A stretch of 64,000 nt of DNA from an uncultured Carboxylicivirga sp. (GTDB taxonomy: Bacteria; Bacteroidota; Bacteroidia; Bacteroidales; Marinilabiliaceae): positions 806,001 through 870,000 of the forward strand of contig CANNEA010000001.1 of NCBI GenBank assembly GCA_947503525.1, in the 5' to 3' direction. Below, one piece after another: positions 18,939 to 29,017 of the stretch. The position numbers were made by a program, and so were the translations under genes. The number at the start of each line of letters is the position of its first letter. Within the stretch, counting starts at the first letter, position 1. The notes under the pieces are model-generated. The model was given only the letters and a program-made list of their open reading frames with translations, ran no database searches and had not been told where the DNA came from.

Positions 18939-20645
18939 ATGTTGAAAAAGATAAAGTGTTTAATTGTTTTATTCTCAGTTTTTATTTCGTTTTCATCAGC
19001 CCAGATAGGAAACCAGTTAGGCTATCATCCTAAAGCTGAGAAACGGCTTTTTTATCCGGGTCAATTTGCAAATACAGACTTTAAGGTACTTGATATGAAA
19101 GGTGATGTAGTGTTTGAAGGCACAACTAGCTCAGACAAAGAATGGGAGTACTCAGGAACAAGTGTATGCCTTGCTGATTTTTCAACACTTTCAAAAAAAG
19201 GTCAATATGAGTTGATAATTAAGGGGCGTAATGATGCAGATCCGATATTGATTTCAACATCAATTTATGAGGATCTTTCGAAAGCTCTTGTTAAATCATT
19301 TTATCATGCCCGGGTTTCTGTTGAGATACTTAAGGAGTTTGCAGGAGAATATGCCCGCCCAGCAGGACATCCTGATGATAAGGTTATTATTCACTCAAGT
19401 GCAGCTTCTAAACAACGTGCAGCTGGTTCAACCATTTCTTCACCTGGCGGATGGTACGATGCAGGTGATTTCAACAAATACATTGTGAATTCAAGTATCA
19501 CAACTTATAGCATGTTACATGCGGTTGAGATGTATCCTGAAAGGGTAAAGCTTATGAATTTGAATATTCCGGAAAGTGGGAATGCTACACCTGACTTATT
19601 GGATGAGACAATTGTGAACATAAAATGGATGCTCACAATGCAGGATCCAAATGATGGCGGTGTATATCATAAACTAACATCAAAAAAGTTTTGCGGGATA
19701 AAAATGCCACACAAAGACTTGTCGGATCGATATGTAGTTATGAAAAGTACTGCGGCAACGCTTGATTTTGCTGCTACAATGGCTAAAGCCGCACGTGTAA
19801 TAAAAGATTATAAAACGGATTACCAGGCTTTGGAAAAAGAATGTGAAACGGCTGCTCATTATGCATGGCTTTGGGCAATGGCTAATCCTTCAGTTTTATA
19901 CAAACAAGCTGATGATATTAAAACTGGTCAATATAAGGATGATAAAATTGCTGATGAGTGGTTTTGGGCTGCCAGTGAACTGTATTTGCTTAGCTCTGAT
20001 AAAAAGTATTTAAAAAAGGTTGATTTCGATAGTACAAATTTTGGTGTGCCGCAATGGGGTAGAGTCAGTAGTTTAGGTTTGTATTCAATACTCACTCAAA
20101 ATGATGGTAAGGCTAAAGTATCTGGTGAAAAGAAAACCGCTAAGAAAAAACTATTATTCCAGGCAGATAAATTAGTGAAGGAATTCGAAAATTCTGCTTA
20201 TCGTATTTCAATTACTAAGTTTCCATGGGGTAGTAACAGTGAGGTGGCTAACCAAGGTGTTTTGTTATTGCAGGCCTACCATCTTACTAATGATTCTAAA
20301 TATTTGAAGGCCGCTGATGCTTGTGCTTCGTATATATTAGGCGCAAATCCTTTGGATTATTCGTTTGTCACAGGCTTTGGTCGCAAAAGTCCCATGCATA
20401 TTCACGAACGACGTTCAGAATCAGATGGAATTGATGCACCTGTGCCTGGTTTGCTGGCAGGAGGTCCAACACTTCAGGCACAACATGATTGTGGGAAGAA
20501 TAAATATCCATCTGAATTTCCGGCAATGTCATACTTAGATAAGGAGTGTAGTTTTTCTACTAACGAAATTGCAATTAATTGGAATGCAGCCGCTGTGTAT
20601 TTATTTATTGGCTTGGAAAGTATTTATAATGAAGGAAACTATTAA
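18939..20645 (+). CDS. GH9 endoglucanase-type glycoside hydrolase
   Basis: A 568-residue family 9 enzyme. A signal peptide ends near SFSSAQ, and an N-terminal immunoglobulin-like (CelD_N type) domain of about 90 residues precedes an (alpha/alpha)6 barrel. The catalytic base pair is Asp174 and Asp177 in GGWYDAGDFNKY, and the general acid is Glu543 in STNEIAINWNA. Inverting enzymes of this family act on beta-1,4-glucan, mixed-linkage glucan, xyloglucan or related hemicelluloses. The gene begins 12 bp after the GH3 stop and ends 4 bp before a sulfatase start, so it is operonic. With the GH12-like protein it suggests a glucan or mixed hemicellulose component in the substrate. Confidence 0.9.
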   Translation: MLKKIKCLIVLFSVFISFSSAQIGNQLGYHPKAEKRLFYPGQFANTDFKVLDMKGDVVFEGTTSSDKEWEYSGTSVCLADFSTLSKKGQYELIIKGRNDADPILISTSIYEDLSKALVKSFYHARVSVEILKEFAGEYARPAGHPDDKVIIHSSAASKQRAAGSTISSPGGWYDAGDFNKYIVNSSITTYSMLHAVEMYPERVKLMNLNIPESGNATPDLLDETIVNIKWMLTMQDPNDGGVYHKLTSKKFCGIKMPHKDLSDRYVVMKSTAATLDFAATMAKAARVIKDYKTDYQALEKECETAAHYAWLWAMANPSVLYKQADDIKTGQYKDDKIADEWFWAASELYLLSSDKKYLKKVDFDSTNFGVPQWGRVSSLGLYSILTQNDGKAKVSGEKKTAKKKLLFQADKLVKEFENSAYRISITKFPWGSNSEVANQGVLLLQAYHLTNDSKYLKAADACASYILGANPLDYSFVTGFGRKSPMHIHERRSESDGIDAPVPGLLAGGPTLQAQHDCGKNKYPSEFPAMSYLDKECSFSTNEIAINWNAAAVYLFIGLESIYNEGNY

Positions 20646-20649
20646 TAAT

Positions 20650-22266
20650 ATGAAGCATTTAAGTTTAGTTTTTAGTTTGCTTTTATTGCTATTGTCGCAA
20701 CAAATTTTGGCAAATATAAAGGGGGTTGAGGGAAATAAGAAGCCTAATATTATCTTTTTTATTGCCGATGACATGACTCGCAATATGTTTAATTGTCTGG
20801 AGGAAGGCAAGGGTAAAAACCTAACGCCAAATATCGACTTTTTGGCCGAGCACGGTACAATTATGATGCAGCAACAAGTAAGTGCTACGGTATGTACGCC
20901 CAGCCGTTTTAATGTGCTGACTGGGAAATATGCAAGTCGAGCTGAAAACCCAAGCTTTTTAAAGCAGAGTCGTAAGAATAATAATCAACGCGTAGTTGAG
21001 TGGAATACACATATTTTGCCCGGTGAACAGAATTTGGTAAATGCGCTTCAGTCTTCGGGCTATTATACTGGTGCTGTTGGTAAGAACCATGTTTTTGAAG
21101 TTGAGAAATACAAAAAGATTCCCTTATCGGCTGATGCTTCTGATATAAAGGTTATGAAACAACAGTTGCTGAACTATAAGAATACAATTGAGGCCTATCA
21201 TCAGTGCGGTTTTGATTATGCCGATGGAATTTTTTACGAGAATCCTGATTTTAACGGACCAATGGATTTGGCTGTGCATAACCTGGATTGGTCAACTGAA
21301 GCAGCACTTAAGTTTCTGGATGATACCAATGAGAAACCATTTTTTCTATACTTTGCTACAACTATTCCTCATGGTCCTCAAAAGGCTTATCGGGCCTGGA
21401 ATGCTGATAGAACCATTACTCCAATTGGAGTACTTGACGAAGCACCATCTTGTTTGCCACATAAATCAACCATACCAACTCGGCTTAAAGAAGCAGGTGT
21501 TAAAGTGATTGATCCAAAAGCCAATCTGCTTTGGATGGATGATGCCTTGGGTGCGCTCATTCAAAAATTAAAAGATATTGGTGAATTTGAGAATACCATT
21601 ATTTACTTCTTTAACGATCATGGTCAATATGCGAAAGGTACCATATATCAGGGATCAGTCAATAATCCAAGTATTATCTGGAAGAAGGATGGATTTGGTG
21701 TAGGTAATAATTGTGAAACCTTGGTTTCAAACGTTGATTTCATGCCAACTATTCTGGAACAGGCCGGAGTTAACCCTAAGAAATATGAGTACGATGGACA
21801 TAGCTTTGCCAAGGTATTAGAGGGAAAGAAAGAGGTTTCCAGAAAGTCACACTATTTTGAGATTGGTTATTCGAGGGGCGTTCGTATGGGGGACTACAAA
21901 TACATAGCTGTTCGTTATCCGCAATGGGTAAAAGATATCGATGATGAAGAACGTCAGGTTATTCTTGATGATTACAATAAAATATTAGCCGGAAGAGGAA
22001 AGTCACCAAATAACCTGGATCCAAAGGCAGGTTTTGGCCATGTTCAAATTGTGCCCGGCGGTGGTGATGCAGAATATCCAGCGACACAACGATATAAACA
22101 CTATTCCGATGCTAATCAGTTGTATAACCTGAAAGATGATCCTCAGGAACAAAACAACTTGTTTGATGATCCTGAGTACAGTGAAATGGCAGAAAAAATG
22201 CAGGCCGAATTACAGAAGCATATTAGCAACATTCCGGGTGGTTTTGGAGAATTAAAAAAGAAGTAA
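20650..22266 (+). CDS. Sulfatase, S1 family
   Basis: A 538-residue exported sulfatase with a type I signal peptide (MKHLSLVFSLLLLLLSQQILA). The frame extends upstream into the GH9 gene, but the ATG at 20650 gives the signal peptide and a 4-nt gap, so it is chosen. Metal ligands Asp40-Asp41 occur in FFIADD, and the formylglycine precursor is Cys82 in the canonical CTPSR. The later metal site is FNDHGQY. Its sequence is clearly different from the iduronate-type sulfatases nearby, so it probably removes a different sulfate group. Start of a run of five sulfatase genes on one strand. Confidence 0.93.
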   Translation: MKHLSLVFSLLLLLLSQQILANIKGVEGNKKPNIIFFIADDMTRNMFNCLEEGKGKNLTPNIDFLAEHGTIMMQQQVSATVCTPSRFNVLTGKYASRAENPSFLKQSRKNNNQRVVEWNTHILPGEQNLVNALQSSGYYTGAVGKNHVFEVEKYKKIPLSADASDIKVMKQQLLNYKNTIEAYHQCGFDYADGIFYENPDFNGPMDLAVHNLDWSTEAALKFLDDTNEKPFFLYFATTIPHGPQKAYRAWNADRTITPIGVLDEAPSCLPHKSTIPTRLKEAGVKVIDPKANLLWMDDALGALIQKLKDIGEFENTIIYFFNDHGQYAKGTIYQGSVNNPSIIWKKDGFGVGNNCETLVSNVDFMPTILEQAGVNPKKYEYDGHSFAKVLEGKKEVSRKSHYFEIGYSRGVRMGDYKYIAVRYPQWVKDIDDEERQVILDDYNKILAGRGKSPNNLDPKAGFGHVQIVPGGGDAEYPATQRYKHYSDANQLYNLKDDPQEQNNLFDDPEYSEMAEKMQAELQKHISNIPGGFGELKKK

Positions 22267-22278
22267 TATTGACTTTAG

Positions 22279-23769
22279 ATGATGTCTGATATGGCTAGAG
22301 CATTGTGTTATATGGGAGTTTTAAGTTTCGTAGCATCGATATTACTATCGTGCGATACGAAGCTTGAAAAACAAAATGTTTTGCTCTTGTACATGGATGA
22401 TTTGCGTCCTGAATTAGCTTGTTACGGACAAGAACACATCCATTCACCCAATATTGATGCTTTAGCCGCCAAGGGAGTTAAGTTTACCAATGCCTATTGT
22501 AATGTGGCTGTATGTGGCGCATCGCGCGCTAGTATGCTCACCGGATTACGCCCTACTCGCCATCGTTTCAGAGATTATAAAACATTTGTGCAAGACGATA
22601 CTCCCAATGTAAAAACTTTGCCTCAGCTGTTTAAAGAGAACGGTTATATCTGTATTTCTAATGGTAAAATTTATCATCATTTGGATGACCGCATGAGTGA
22701 TTGGGATGAAGTGTGGCGTCCTTATGCCTTTGAGGAAAATTCAGAAGGGTTGAAGCCAACCGATTGGTGGCAATCCTTGTGGCGCGATTATTTGTTGCCA
22801 GAAAATAAAGCAGTCTATAAGCAAAGCGATAGAGGGCCAGCCTATGAAAAAACTGAGGTTGCCGACACCGCATATATTGATGGTTTAATGACTCAAAAAG
22901 TTATCCGTGATCTGGAGAAACTCAAACAGTCGAACCAAACCTTTTTTCTGACAGCAGGATTTATCAGCCCACATTTACCTTTTAATGCTCCCGCACGACA
23001 TTGGGATAAGTACGTGCGTGATCATATTAATCTTCCAACGAATAATAAACCAGCGCAAGACGAACCACAAGTTTTGCGATTTCCATCACATGAGATTAGA
23101 CAATACACAGATATACCTTCAATTGATGAACTAATACCTGACGAACAGGCTACTTCGCTTATTCATGGTTATTATGCTACGGTTAGTTATGTTGATGCTT
23201 TAATTGGAGAAATACTAAATAAGCTGAAAGAGCTGGATCTTGAAAAAAACACTATAGTTGTATTAGTTTCCGACCATGGTTATAACTTGCAGGAACATGG
23301 ACAATGGGCCAAATGGACTTATCATTCAACATCAACACAAGTGCCATTAATTATATCATCACCTATTTTTAATAATAGTGGTAAAACTCAAGCTTTGGTT
23401 GAATTAGTTGATCTGTATCCAACATTTGTAGAATTATGTGGGCTTGAATCAGCTCCTGAGCAGCTTGATGGACAAAGCATGGTTCCTTTGCTTAATAATC
23501 ACCAGAAGCAAGGTAAGGATCATGTTCTAATCAATAACCGGACAGCTTACACAATTAAAACCGCACGTTACAGTTATACCGAGTTACTTCATGAGGATAA
23601 TGATCAAGTAATGGCTCGAGCCTTGTATGATCACGCCAATGATGAGAGGGAAGAGAAAAATGTAGCTGAAATGCATGAGTACACAAATGTGGTAGATAGT
23701 TTGCATGATATATTACATCAAGAATATCAAGAAAATATTAACATGTCGCCTGTAAGCGATGTGCAATAG
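22279..23769 (+). CDS. Sulfatase, S1 family (iduronate-2-sulfatase-like), lipoprotein
   Basis: A 496-residue sulfatase with lipobox LLSC (Cys25). Metal ligands Asp40-Asp41 lie in YMDDLRPELACYG. The formylglycine precursor is Cys79 in CGASR, a permitted C-x-A-x-R form. The second metal region reads VSDHGYNLQEHGQWAKW, where Gln-Glu replaces the Gly-Asp found in the paralogue at 364-1902. The fold and motif order resemble iduronate-2-sulfatase. It begins 12 bp after the previous sulfatase and belongs to the same operon. Substrate unknown; the differing active-site loop suggests it is not redundant with the other iduronate-type copies. Confidence 0.92.
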   Translation: MMSDMARALCYMGVLSFVASILLSCDTKLEKQNVLLLYMDDLRPELACYGQEHIHSPNIDALAAKGVKFTNAYCNVAVCGASRASMLTGLRPTRHRFRDYKTFVQDDTPNVKTLPQLFKENGYICISNGKIYHHLDDRMSDWDEVWRPYAFEENSEGLKPTDWWQSLWRDYLLPENKAVYKQSDRGPAYEKTEVADTAYIDGLMTQKVIRDLEKLKQSNQTFFLTAGFISPHLPFNAPARHWDKYVRDHINLPTNNKPAQDEPQVLRFPSHEIRQYTDIPSIDELIPDEQATSLIHGYYATVSYVDALIGEILNKLKELDLEKNTIVVLVSDHGYNLQEHGQWAKWTYHSTSTQVPLIISSPIFNNSGKTQALVELVDLYPTFVELCGLESAPEQLDGQSMVPLLNNHQKQGKDHVLINNRTAYTIKTARYSYTELLHEDNDQVMARALYDHANDEREEKNVAEMHEYTNVVDSLHDILHQEYQENINMSPVSDVQ

Positions 23770-23800
23770 AATTTTAGGAATAACAGAAAGATAAGACGAT

Positions 23801-25795
23801 ATGAAGAAATGGTTTTCCTTATTATTACTAGTAGTTGCATTAAGTACAAATGCGCAAGATCGACCAAATATATTATTTATCGCCATTGATGATATGAAAC
23901 CCTTAACAGGGAGTTATGGTGCTGATTTTATGCATACTCCTCATATGGATGCCTTGGCTAATTCAGGTATGATTTTTACCAATGCACATTGTCAACAAGC
24001 GGTTTGTGGACCTTCACGAGCTAGCATTATGACTGGTATGCGCCCCGATTTTACTGGTGTATGGGATTTGAAAACCCGAATGCGTGATGTGAATCCAGAT
24101 ATTTTGGCTATGCCCGAATATTTTAAAAATGAGGGTTACGAAACAGTAGCTGTAGGTAAAATTTACGATCCGCGATGTGTTGATAAGGATTACGATAAAC
24201 CATCATGGAGTATTCCATATAAAGAAAGTTCGAAATATAACTATCCTGAGGAATATGGCGAGCCAGCCTTGTCGTATTATGCGCTTGAAGACCGTAAGAA
24301 GAAAGTACATGCCCTTGAAGAAGAAGCCCGCGCGAAGAATGTTAATGTGCACAAATATGTGAGTTCTCGTTTCAAACCATCCGTTGAAAAGGCTGATGTG
24401 CCGGATGAGGCTTATATAGATGGACAGATTGCTGTTAATGCCATTAACTACATTGATCAATTTGATAAGAAGAAAAATAAACCATTTTTCTTAGGTGTTG
24501 GATTTAAACGGCCTCACTTGCCTTTTGCTGCACCTACTAAATATTGGGATTTATATAATCGTGATGAAATTGAACTCGCCAAATACCCTCATCCAGTAAA
24601 AGATGGTGTTAATATTGCCTATCACAATTCGGGCGAATTACAGAGTTATACTGACATTCCACCATTAAGCTCCTTTACCGATATCAATACCATGGAATTG
24701 CCAGAGTCAAAGCAAAAAGAGCTGATACATGGCTATTATGCAGCTATTTCATACATAGATGCCCAAGTTGGTAAAGTGATGGCAAAACTAAAAGAAACAG
24801 GCCTGGATAAAAATACCATAGTGGTGCTTTGGGGCGATCATGGCTGGCATTTAGGCGATCATAACTTGTGGTGTAAACATTCAAATTTTGAACAGGCAAC
24901 ACGCGTACCGTTAATCATCACGGCTCCGGGTTTTGATGCCGGAACATATGCTCATCCAGCTGAGTTTATTGATGTTTTTCCAACCCTATGTGATTTGACA
25001 GGCCTTGATACACCATCGCAATTGCAAGGTGTAAGTTTGGTGCCAACATTTAAGGATAATGACGAAATGGTGAAACCCGTTGCTGTAAGTCAATTCAATC
25101 GTGGTAAGAAAAAGGGCTACTCTATACGAAGTGACCGTTTCAGATTAACCTTATGGATGGAGGATGCCTGGAATACGACTATGCCAATTGAAGCTAATAC
25201 GATTGTTGCTGGTGAATTGTATGATTACAAAGGTGATCCATACGAAACAACCAATTTGTACGAACAAGAGAAATACTTAAAGGTGAAAAAGCAGATGCTT
25301 CAAATTTTCCTTGATTTTGTGATTGATCAAAACGCCCAATGTAAAGGTTCTGCCACTAATAAATCTGCTTCTAAGCCTGGCCAAAGTCAGGAAGATCTGC
25401 TTGTTACTATAGGGAAAAGCATAAATGAGAATTGGAAGCCTATTATGCGTAATGGAGCCAATTGTGATTTTAAGATTGATGGACAAACCTTAAGTGCCGA
25501 TGTGAGCTCTTTGGGAAAGAAACCATGGGATCTTCAATTGGAATACAAAGAAAAAATAGCCATACAGAAAGGTCAATCCTTAGTGATTACTATGAAATAT
25601 AGCGGTCCGGAGATGAAAATTAATATGAGTACTGCTGATAATAAACGACAAGCTCGAATTATTAAGGCTAGCAAAGAAAAAAGTACTCAAACTATTTCCA
25701 TGCCTGTCAGTGACAATGGAAACTGGACTCTGAAATTTAGTTTTATAAATAAGGGAGAGTACACCATATCTGATTTTAAAGTGACTATTAAATAA
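23801..25795 (+). CDS. Sulfatase, S1 family, with C-terminal beta-rich extension
   Basis: A 664-residue exported sulfatase, about 150 residues longer than its neighbours. The signal peptide ends STNAQ. Metal ligands are Asp30-Asp31, the formylglycine precursor is Cys69 in CGPSR, and the metal site WGDHGWHLGDHNLW is followed by KHSNFEQATRVPL. The catalytic part closely resembles the sulfatase at 364-1902. After about residue 515 a linker rich in Lys/Ser leads to a domain of roughly 130 residues with alternating strands (SLVITMKYSG, GNWTLKFSFI), which may be a beta-sandwich binding module; I do not recognise its family. An extra module could keep the enzyme on the polymer. Confidence 0.92.
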   Translation: MKKWFSLLLLVVALSTNAQDRPNILFIAIDDMKPLTGSYGADFMHTPHMDALANSGMIFTNAHCQQAVCGPSRASIMTGMRPDFTGVWDLKTRMRDVNPDILAMPEYFKNEGYETVAVGKIYDPRCVDKDYDKPSWSIPYKESSKYNYPEEYGEPALSYYALEDRKKKVHALEEEARAKNVNVHKYVSSRFKPSVEKADVPDEAYIDGQIAVNAINYIDQFDKKKNKPFFLGVGFKRPHLPFAAPTKYWDLYNRDEIELAKYPHPVKDGVNIAYHNSGELQSYTDIPPLSSFTDINTMELPESKQKELIHGYYAAISYIDAQVGKVMAKLKETGLDKNTIVVLWGDHGWHLGDHNLWCKHSNFEQATRVPLIITAPGFDAGTYAHPAEFIDVFPTLCDLTGLDTPSQLQGVSLVPTFKDNDEMVKPVAVSQFNRGKKKGYSIRSDRFRLTLWMEDAWNTTMPIEANTIVAGELYDYKGDPYETTNLYEQEKYLKVKKQMLQIFLDFVIDQNAQCKGSATNKSASKPGQSQEDLLVTIGKSINENWKPIMRNGANCDFKIDGQTLSADVSSLGKKPWDLQLEYKEKIAIQKGQSLVITMKYSGPEMKINMSTADNKRQARIIKASKEKSTQTISMPVSDNGNWTLKFSFINKGEYTISDFKVTIK

Positions 25796-25822
25796 TTGAA
25801 GACTATTTAGAAGTATATTGTT

Positions 25823-27331
25823 ATGAAGCAAGTATTTAATCTTTTTATATTTATTGCCTTCCTTACGAGCTGTACAAGTTCAAATAAAGGAAAACACGAC
25901 ACGACACCTGACCTAGTACTCACTGAAATTGATGGCGCGAAGAAGCGTAATGTCATCTTTATTTTAACCGATGACCATCGCTACGATTATATGGGTTTTA
26001 CTGGAAAAGTACCTTGGCTGGAAACGCCACAGATGGATAAGTTAGCCAAGGAAGGTGCTTACATGAAAAATGCCTTTGTAACCACATCTCTTTGTTCGCC
26101 AAGTAGAGCTAGTATACTTACTGGGCAATATTCACATGTGCATACCATTGTTGATAATAATGCACCTGATCCTGGTGATTTAATTTACTTTCCACAATAT
26201 CTTCAACAAGCAGGTTATCAAACAGGCTTTTTTGGGAAGTGGCATATGGGAGCGGAGCATGATGATCCGCGTCCTGGATTTGATCATTGGGAAAGTTTTA
26301 AAGGGCAAGGCGATTATTATGCGCCAAATCTGAATATCAATGGTGAACGCATTCAGTATGATGAAGAGACGTATGTGACTGATTTATTAACGGAACATGC
26401 ACTTGAATGGTTAGATAATCGCGATCAAGAAAAACCGTTTTTCATGTATCTATCGCACAAAGCCGTGCATGCTTTGTTTAAGCCGGCAAAGCGTCATGAT
26501 GGCATATATAATGGAAAAACCATTGAACTACCTGCTACCTATACTCAAACCATTGGTGATGACTATAAAAATTTAAAATGGCCCGAATGGGTAAAGCAGC
26601 AACGTCATAGTTGGCATGGTGTTGATTACATGTATCATGGTCAGAATGGAAATTTTAATGAGAACCTTCAGAAATATTGCGAAACACTTTTGGGTGTGGA
26701 TGAGAGTATTGGCTCCGTAATGGAATGGTTAAAATCCAATGGATTAGATGAGTCAACCATGGTTATTTACATGGGTGATAATGGTTTTAGTTGGGGAGAA
26801 CACGGCTTGATTGATAAACGCCATTTTTATGAAGAATCGGTTAAAGTGCCAATGTTAATTCGTTGTCCTGAAATTTTTGAAGGAGGCAAGAACATAGAGC
26901 GCATGGTTCAGAATGTTGATATTGCACCAACAGTGTTTGAATGTGCCGGAGTCGAGAAGCCTGAATATATGCCAGGTAAATCTATGATTCAACTGTTGAA
27001 AGGCAATGAAGAGGGATGGAGAGAACGCGTTTATTACGAATATTTCTGGGAGTACGATTTCCCGATGACGCCTACTGTTTTTGGGGTTCGCACCGATCAG
27101 TATAAGTACATGCGTTACCAAGGAATTTGGGATCAGAATGAATTATACGACATCATAAACGATCCGGATGAAATGTACAACTTAATGGGCGATCCTGAAT
27201 ATGCAGATGTAGCCAAGCAGTTGGCTTCCGACTTATATGATTGGTTGGAGGAAACACATGGAATGAATATTCCATTAAAGCGTACGGTTAAAAATCCGTA
27301 TGGAGATTATCGTCATCCACAACAATATTAA
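25823..27331 (+). CDS. Sulfatase, S1 family, lipoprotein
   Basis: A 502-residue sulfatase with lipobox LTSC (Cys17), so probably membrane-anchored. Metal ligands Asp50-Asp51 are followed by HRYDYMG, the formylglycine precursor is Cys91 in the canonical CSPSR, and the second metal site is MGDNGFSWGEHGL. The C-terminal part (YYEYFWEYDFPMTPTVFGVRTDQYKYM) is typical of S1 sulfatases related to heparan and chondroitin-type or algal-glycan enzymes. It follows the previous sulfatase by 27 bp. A terminator-like hairpin just downstream may end or attenuate the operon here. Substrate not determinable by eye. Confidence 0.93.
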   Translation: MKQVFNLFIFIAFLTSCTSSNKGKHDTTPDLVLTEIDGAKKRNVIFILTDDHRYDYMGFTGKVPWLETPQMDKLAKEGAYMKNAFVTTSLCSPSRASILTGQYSHVHTIVDNNAPDPGDLIYFPQYLQQAGYQTGFFGKWHMGAEHDDPRPGFDHWESFKGQGDYYAPNLNINGERIQYDEETYVTDLLTEHALEWLDNRDQEKPFFMYLSHKAVHALFKPAKRHDGIYNGKTIELPATYTQTIGDDYKNLKWPEWVKQQRHSWHGVDYMYHGQNGNFNENLQKYCETLLGVDESIGSVMEWLKSNGLDESTMVIYMGDNGFSWGEHGLIDKRHFYEESVKVPMLIRCPEIFEGGKNIERMVQNVDIAPTVFECAGVEKPEYMPGKSMIQLLKGNEEGWRERVYYEYFWEYDFPMTPTVFGVRTDQYKYMRYQGIWDQNELYDIINDPDEMYNLMGDPEYADVAKQLASDLYDWLEETHGMNIPLKRTVKNPYGDYRHPQQY

Positions 27332-27337
27332 TAATTT

Positions 27338-27368
27338 ATCCTGTTTCGTTTTACGGAACAGGATTTTT
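27338..27368 (+). terminator. Rho-independent terminator between two sulfatases
   Basis: An 11-bp stem with one G-T wobble (27338-27348 with 27354-27364), a 5-nt loop, and a T-run at 27364-27368. It starts 6 bp after the stop of the upstream sulfatase, so the last sulfatase may be expressed at a lower level or from its own promoter. Confidence 0.65.
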
Positions 27369-27379
27369 ATATAGACATA

Positions 27380-28849
27380 ATGAAAACATTCTTTCGCGTA
27401 GGTATTCGTTTATTGCTTTTATTGTTATTTGTAGCTTGTACTTCTGTTAAAAAAGAAGAGAAGAAACCAATGAATGTACTTTTCTTTCTGGTTGATGACC
27501 TTGGTTGGGCTGATGTTGGATATAACGGTTCTAAGTTTTACGAAACTCCCAATATTGACCTCTTGGCTAAGAACGGTATGGTTTTTAATAATGCCTACGC
27601 AACACATCCGCGATGTGTGCCATCGCGTTATTCCTTAATCACCGGGAAATATCCTGCACGAGCTCAAATGCCCGGGCCAGGCGAAGGTAAGTTGCAAGGG
27701 CATGCAAATGTACGACCTGGTGATGAGGGTAAGTTGAAAGCTGATGAACATACCATAGCATCAGCATTGAAAGAAGTTAATTATGCTACTTTTTTCGCTG
27801 GCAAATGGCATTTGGCCACTTCTGGTACTATGCCTGAACATGTTGGATTTGATGTGAATGTTGCAGGTGGTCATGCCGGATCACCCATCTCATTCTTTCA
27901 GCCTTATAATGAAGGTAAGCAGGCCGGTAAAAAGAAGCCAATTGAAGGCTTAGATGATGGGCCGGAAGGTGAGTATTTAACCGATCGTATCACCGATGAG
28001 ACCATAGCCTGGTTAAAGCAACATCATGCTACAAATCCATCGCAAGCATTTTTAGCCTATGTGTCGCATTATGCTGTACATGAACCTTTACAAGCTAAAC
28101 AAGAACACATTGATAAGTTCGAAGAAAAGAAAGTTCAAATGAAGTATAAAGGTGCTGCCTTTGTTGATGAAGGGACAGGTACTACCAAAATGCATCAGGA
28201 CGATCCTGCTTACGCGGGTATGGTTTATAGTATGGATGAAAGTCTGGGTAAAATCCAAGCCACATTAAAGGAATTAGGTATGCTTGATAATACCATCATT
28301 ATTTTCTTTTCTGATAATGGAGGACTCTCCAACAAAGGATTTAACCCACGACGTGTAGCAACGTCTAATTATCCATTACGTGCAGGTAAAGGACATTTGT
28401 ATGAAGGAGGAGTTCGTGAACCTATGATTGTGCAATGGCCAGGAGTAACACAATCGGGAAGTAAATCAGATATTATTATTACTGGTTGCGATTTCTTTCC
28501 TACCATATTAGATATGCTTAATGTTCCTCTAAAACCCAATGCTCATTTGGATGGAATCAGCTTTGTTGAGGTTTTGAAGGGTAAGCAAAGCAAGGATGAC
28601 GACAGGGCTGTCTTCTGGCATTCCCCCGTTGATCGCCCTCATGCTACTGGCGACTCTAACAGTACAGCCATTCGTAAGGGAAAATATAAACTAATAGAGT
28701 TTTACGATAATGACATAGTTGAGTTGTATGATTTAGAAAGCGATTTATCAGAGCGAAATAATCTCGCAGGAAGTTTACCTGCTGTACGTGATTCTTTATT
28801 GAGCGAATTACACAATTGGCGTTTAGATGTAAAAGCCTATGTGAAATAA
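27380..28849 (+). CDS. Sulfatase, S1 family (arylsulfatase-like), lipoprotein
   Basis: A 489-residue sulfatase with lipobox FVAC (Cys20). Metal ligands Asp39-Asp40 precede LGWADVGYNG, the classical arylsulfatase A start. The formylglycine precursor is Cys79 in CVPSR and the second metal site is FFSDNGGLS. The block YPLRAGKGHLYEGGVREPM is strongly conserved in arylsulfatases acting on sulfated glycans. It is the sixth and last sulfatase of the locus, separated from the fifth by a terminator-like hairpin. Downstream begins decayed mobile DNA, so this gene marks the edge of the PUL. Confidence 0.94.
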   Translation: MKTFFRVGIRLLLLLLFVACTSVKKEEKKPMNVLFFLVDDLGWADVGYNGSKFYETPNIDLLAKNGMVFNNAYATHPRCVPSRYSLITGKYPARAQMPGPGEGKLQGHANVRPGDEGKLKADEHTIASALKEVNYATFFAGKWHLATSGTMPEHVGFDVNVAGGHAGSPISFFQPYNEGKQAGKKKPIEGLDDGPEGEYLTDRITDETIAWLKQHHATNPSQAFLAYVSHYAVHEPLQAKQEHIDKFEEKKVQMKYKGAAFVDEGTGTTKMHQDDPAYAGMVYSMDESLGKIQATLKELGMLDNTIIIFFSDNGGLSNKGFNPRRVATSNYPLRAGKGHLYEGGVREPMIVQWPGVTQSGSKSDIIITGCDFFPTILDMLNVPLKPNAHLDGISFVEVLKGKQSKDDDRAVFWHSPVDRPHATGDSNSTAIRKGKYKLIEFYDNDIVELYDLESDLSERNNLAGSLPAVRDSLLSELHNWRLDVKAYVK

Positions 28850-29017
28850 ATAAGAATTGAAATTAAGGATTTTTATGGATATTTGCTTTATTATTGTGGA
28901 GAATATTTTGGTGCTTAAGTCTGAAAATTGGTGCATAAACAAATCATCAAACCTAATCTATAAGTGTTAGTGTAATACTTGGAACTTAAATAGTTCCTTC
29001 AATTTCTTTTTTGATAA
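28850..29017. other. Intergenic region at the PUL edge
   Basis: No gene, tRNA or clear repeat is visible. The sequence is AT-rich and lies between the last sulfatase and the first decayed mobile-element gene, so it contains the boundary between PUL and accessory DNA. Confidence 0.5.

Noticed and set aside
20569-20649. Longer sulfatase start overlapping the GH9 gene
   Set aside because: The added residues are the GH9 C-terminus read in another frame; ATG 20650 gives the signal peptide.
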